Source of the DNA: Chloroflexota bacterium
Lineage (GTDB): Bacteria; Chloroflexota; Dehalococcoidia; E44-bin15
NCBI GenBank assembly: GCA_015222405.1
Contig: JADFVG010000172.1
Coordinates: 1 to 5,214 of the forward strand
Length of the DNA stretch: 5,214 bases
Direction: 5' to 3'
Within the stretch, counting starts at the first letter, position 1, and each line of letters starts with the position of its first letter. The notes beneath the pieces were generated by a model that was not told the origin of the DNA, did no database searches, and worked only from the letters and a program-made list of their open reading frames with translations. Shown piece after piece: positions 4,741 to 5,214 of the stretch. The position numbers were made by a program, and so were the translations under genes.

Positions 4741-5214
4741 CTATTCCATCTGGCCCCAGTTCTTTCCTGCCTTCACATCTACCTTGAGCGGAACGCTGAT
4801 TTTCATCGCCTGAGGCATGATCTCCTCCACCAATACCCTCATCTCCTCCAGCTCCTCCGGAGGCGCTTCGAAGACCAGCTCATCGTGAACCTGAAGGATC
4901 ATCTTACTTCGGAACCCTCGCCTCTCCATCTCTTGATGGAGGTTGATCATTGCCACTTTTATGATGTCGGCAGAAGTGCCCTGAACCGGCATATTTATCG
5001 CCATGCGCTCCGCCGCCGCCCTCACCTGACCATTAGGGGAATGAACCTCAGGGATATATCGCCTTCTGCCAAGAACGGTCTCAACATAGCCCCGCTCTCG
5101 GACGAGGCGCTTTGTGGTCTCGATGTACTCTTTTACCCCGTGGTATTTTTCAAAATAGGCGTTGATAAAGCTGGAGGCCTCCTCCCGGGAAAGCTCGGTA
5201 GCCTGCTCCAGCCC
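4741..5214 (-). CDS. polA: DNA polymerase I, C-terminal fragment
   Basis: The frame is open from the right window edge to a TAG at 4741, giving the last 157 residues of a family A DNA polymerase. The 5' part, with any exonuclease domains, lies outside the window. The fragment covers the end of the fingers and the palm. GYVETVLGRRRYIPEV (42-57) follows the O-helix region. The stretch 66-85 (AAAERMAINMPVQGTSADII) is highly typical of Pol I. LQVHDELVFE at 107-116 is motif C, with the metal-binding Asp111 next to His110 and Glu112. The end, VDVKAGKNWGQME, resembles the usual GxNWxxxH C-terminus. An internal ATG near 5025 is not the start, because homology continues upstream to the edge. The enzyme fills gaps in repair and replaces Okazaki primers, and adjacency to mutM suits a base-excision-repair pair. 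Confidence 0.97.
   Translation of the reverse strand, partial: GLEQATELSREEASSFINAYFEKYHGVKEYIETTKRLVRERGYVETVLGRRRYIPEVHSPNGQVRAAAERMAINMPVQGTSADIIKVAMINLHQEMERRGFRSKMILQVHDELVFEAPPEELEEMRVLVEEIMPQAMKISVPLKVDVKAGKNWGQME

Overview
All genes in this window lie on the minus strand, so transcription runs from high to low coordinates. Read in that order they are: the 3' end of DNA polymerase I (polA), formamidopyrimidine-DNA glycosylase (mutM), a 207-nt intergenic region with a promoter and a structured leader ending in an intrinsic terminator, and then a tightly overlapping four-gene operon. The operon encodes a P1-family (DmpA/NylC-type) self-processing peptidase, a Rossmann/DUF2520 oxidoreductase-like protein, aspartate 1-decarboxylase (panD), and a long single-chain CoA-transferase that runs off the left edge.

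Right part (3859-5214): DNA replication and repair. polA and mutM are 69 nt apart, and that gap carries a possible mutM promoter.

Centre (3652-3858): a near-ideal extended -10 promoter starts a leader of about 147 nt. The leader can fold into a strong terminator or into a competing antiterminator that captures the terminator's 5' arm. The antiterminator in turn competes with an upstream hairpin. This is the most interesting part of the window: a candidate riboswitch, attenuator or short regulatory RNA that I could not match to a known class.

Left part (1-3651): the operon. Its genes overlap by 23, 4 and 17 nt, and good ribosome-binding sites lie inside the preceding genes, so translation is probably coupled. 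PanD makes beta-alanine for pantothenate and CoA. DmpA/NylC-family enzymes can release beta- or omega-amino acids from amides. DUF2520 proteins look like NAD(P)-dependent reductases, and the last gene moves CoA between acyl groups. A beta-alanine/pantothenate/CoA theme is therefore reasonable, but it is an inference.

The organism is bacterial, with moderately high GC and frequent GTG starts. I suspect Chloroflexota (Dehalococcoidia-like) or a deep Gram-positive lineage, but the window does not decide this. There is no sign of mobile elements, CRISPR arrays, tRNA or rRNA genes.
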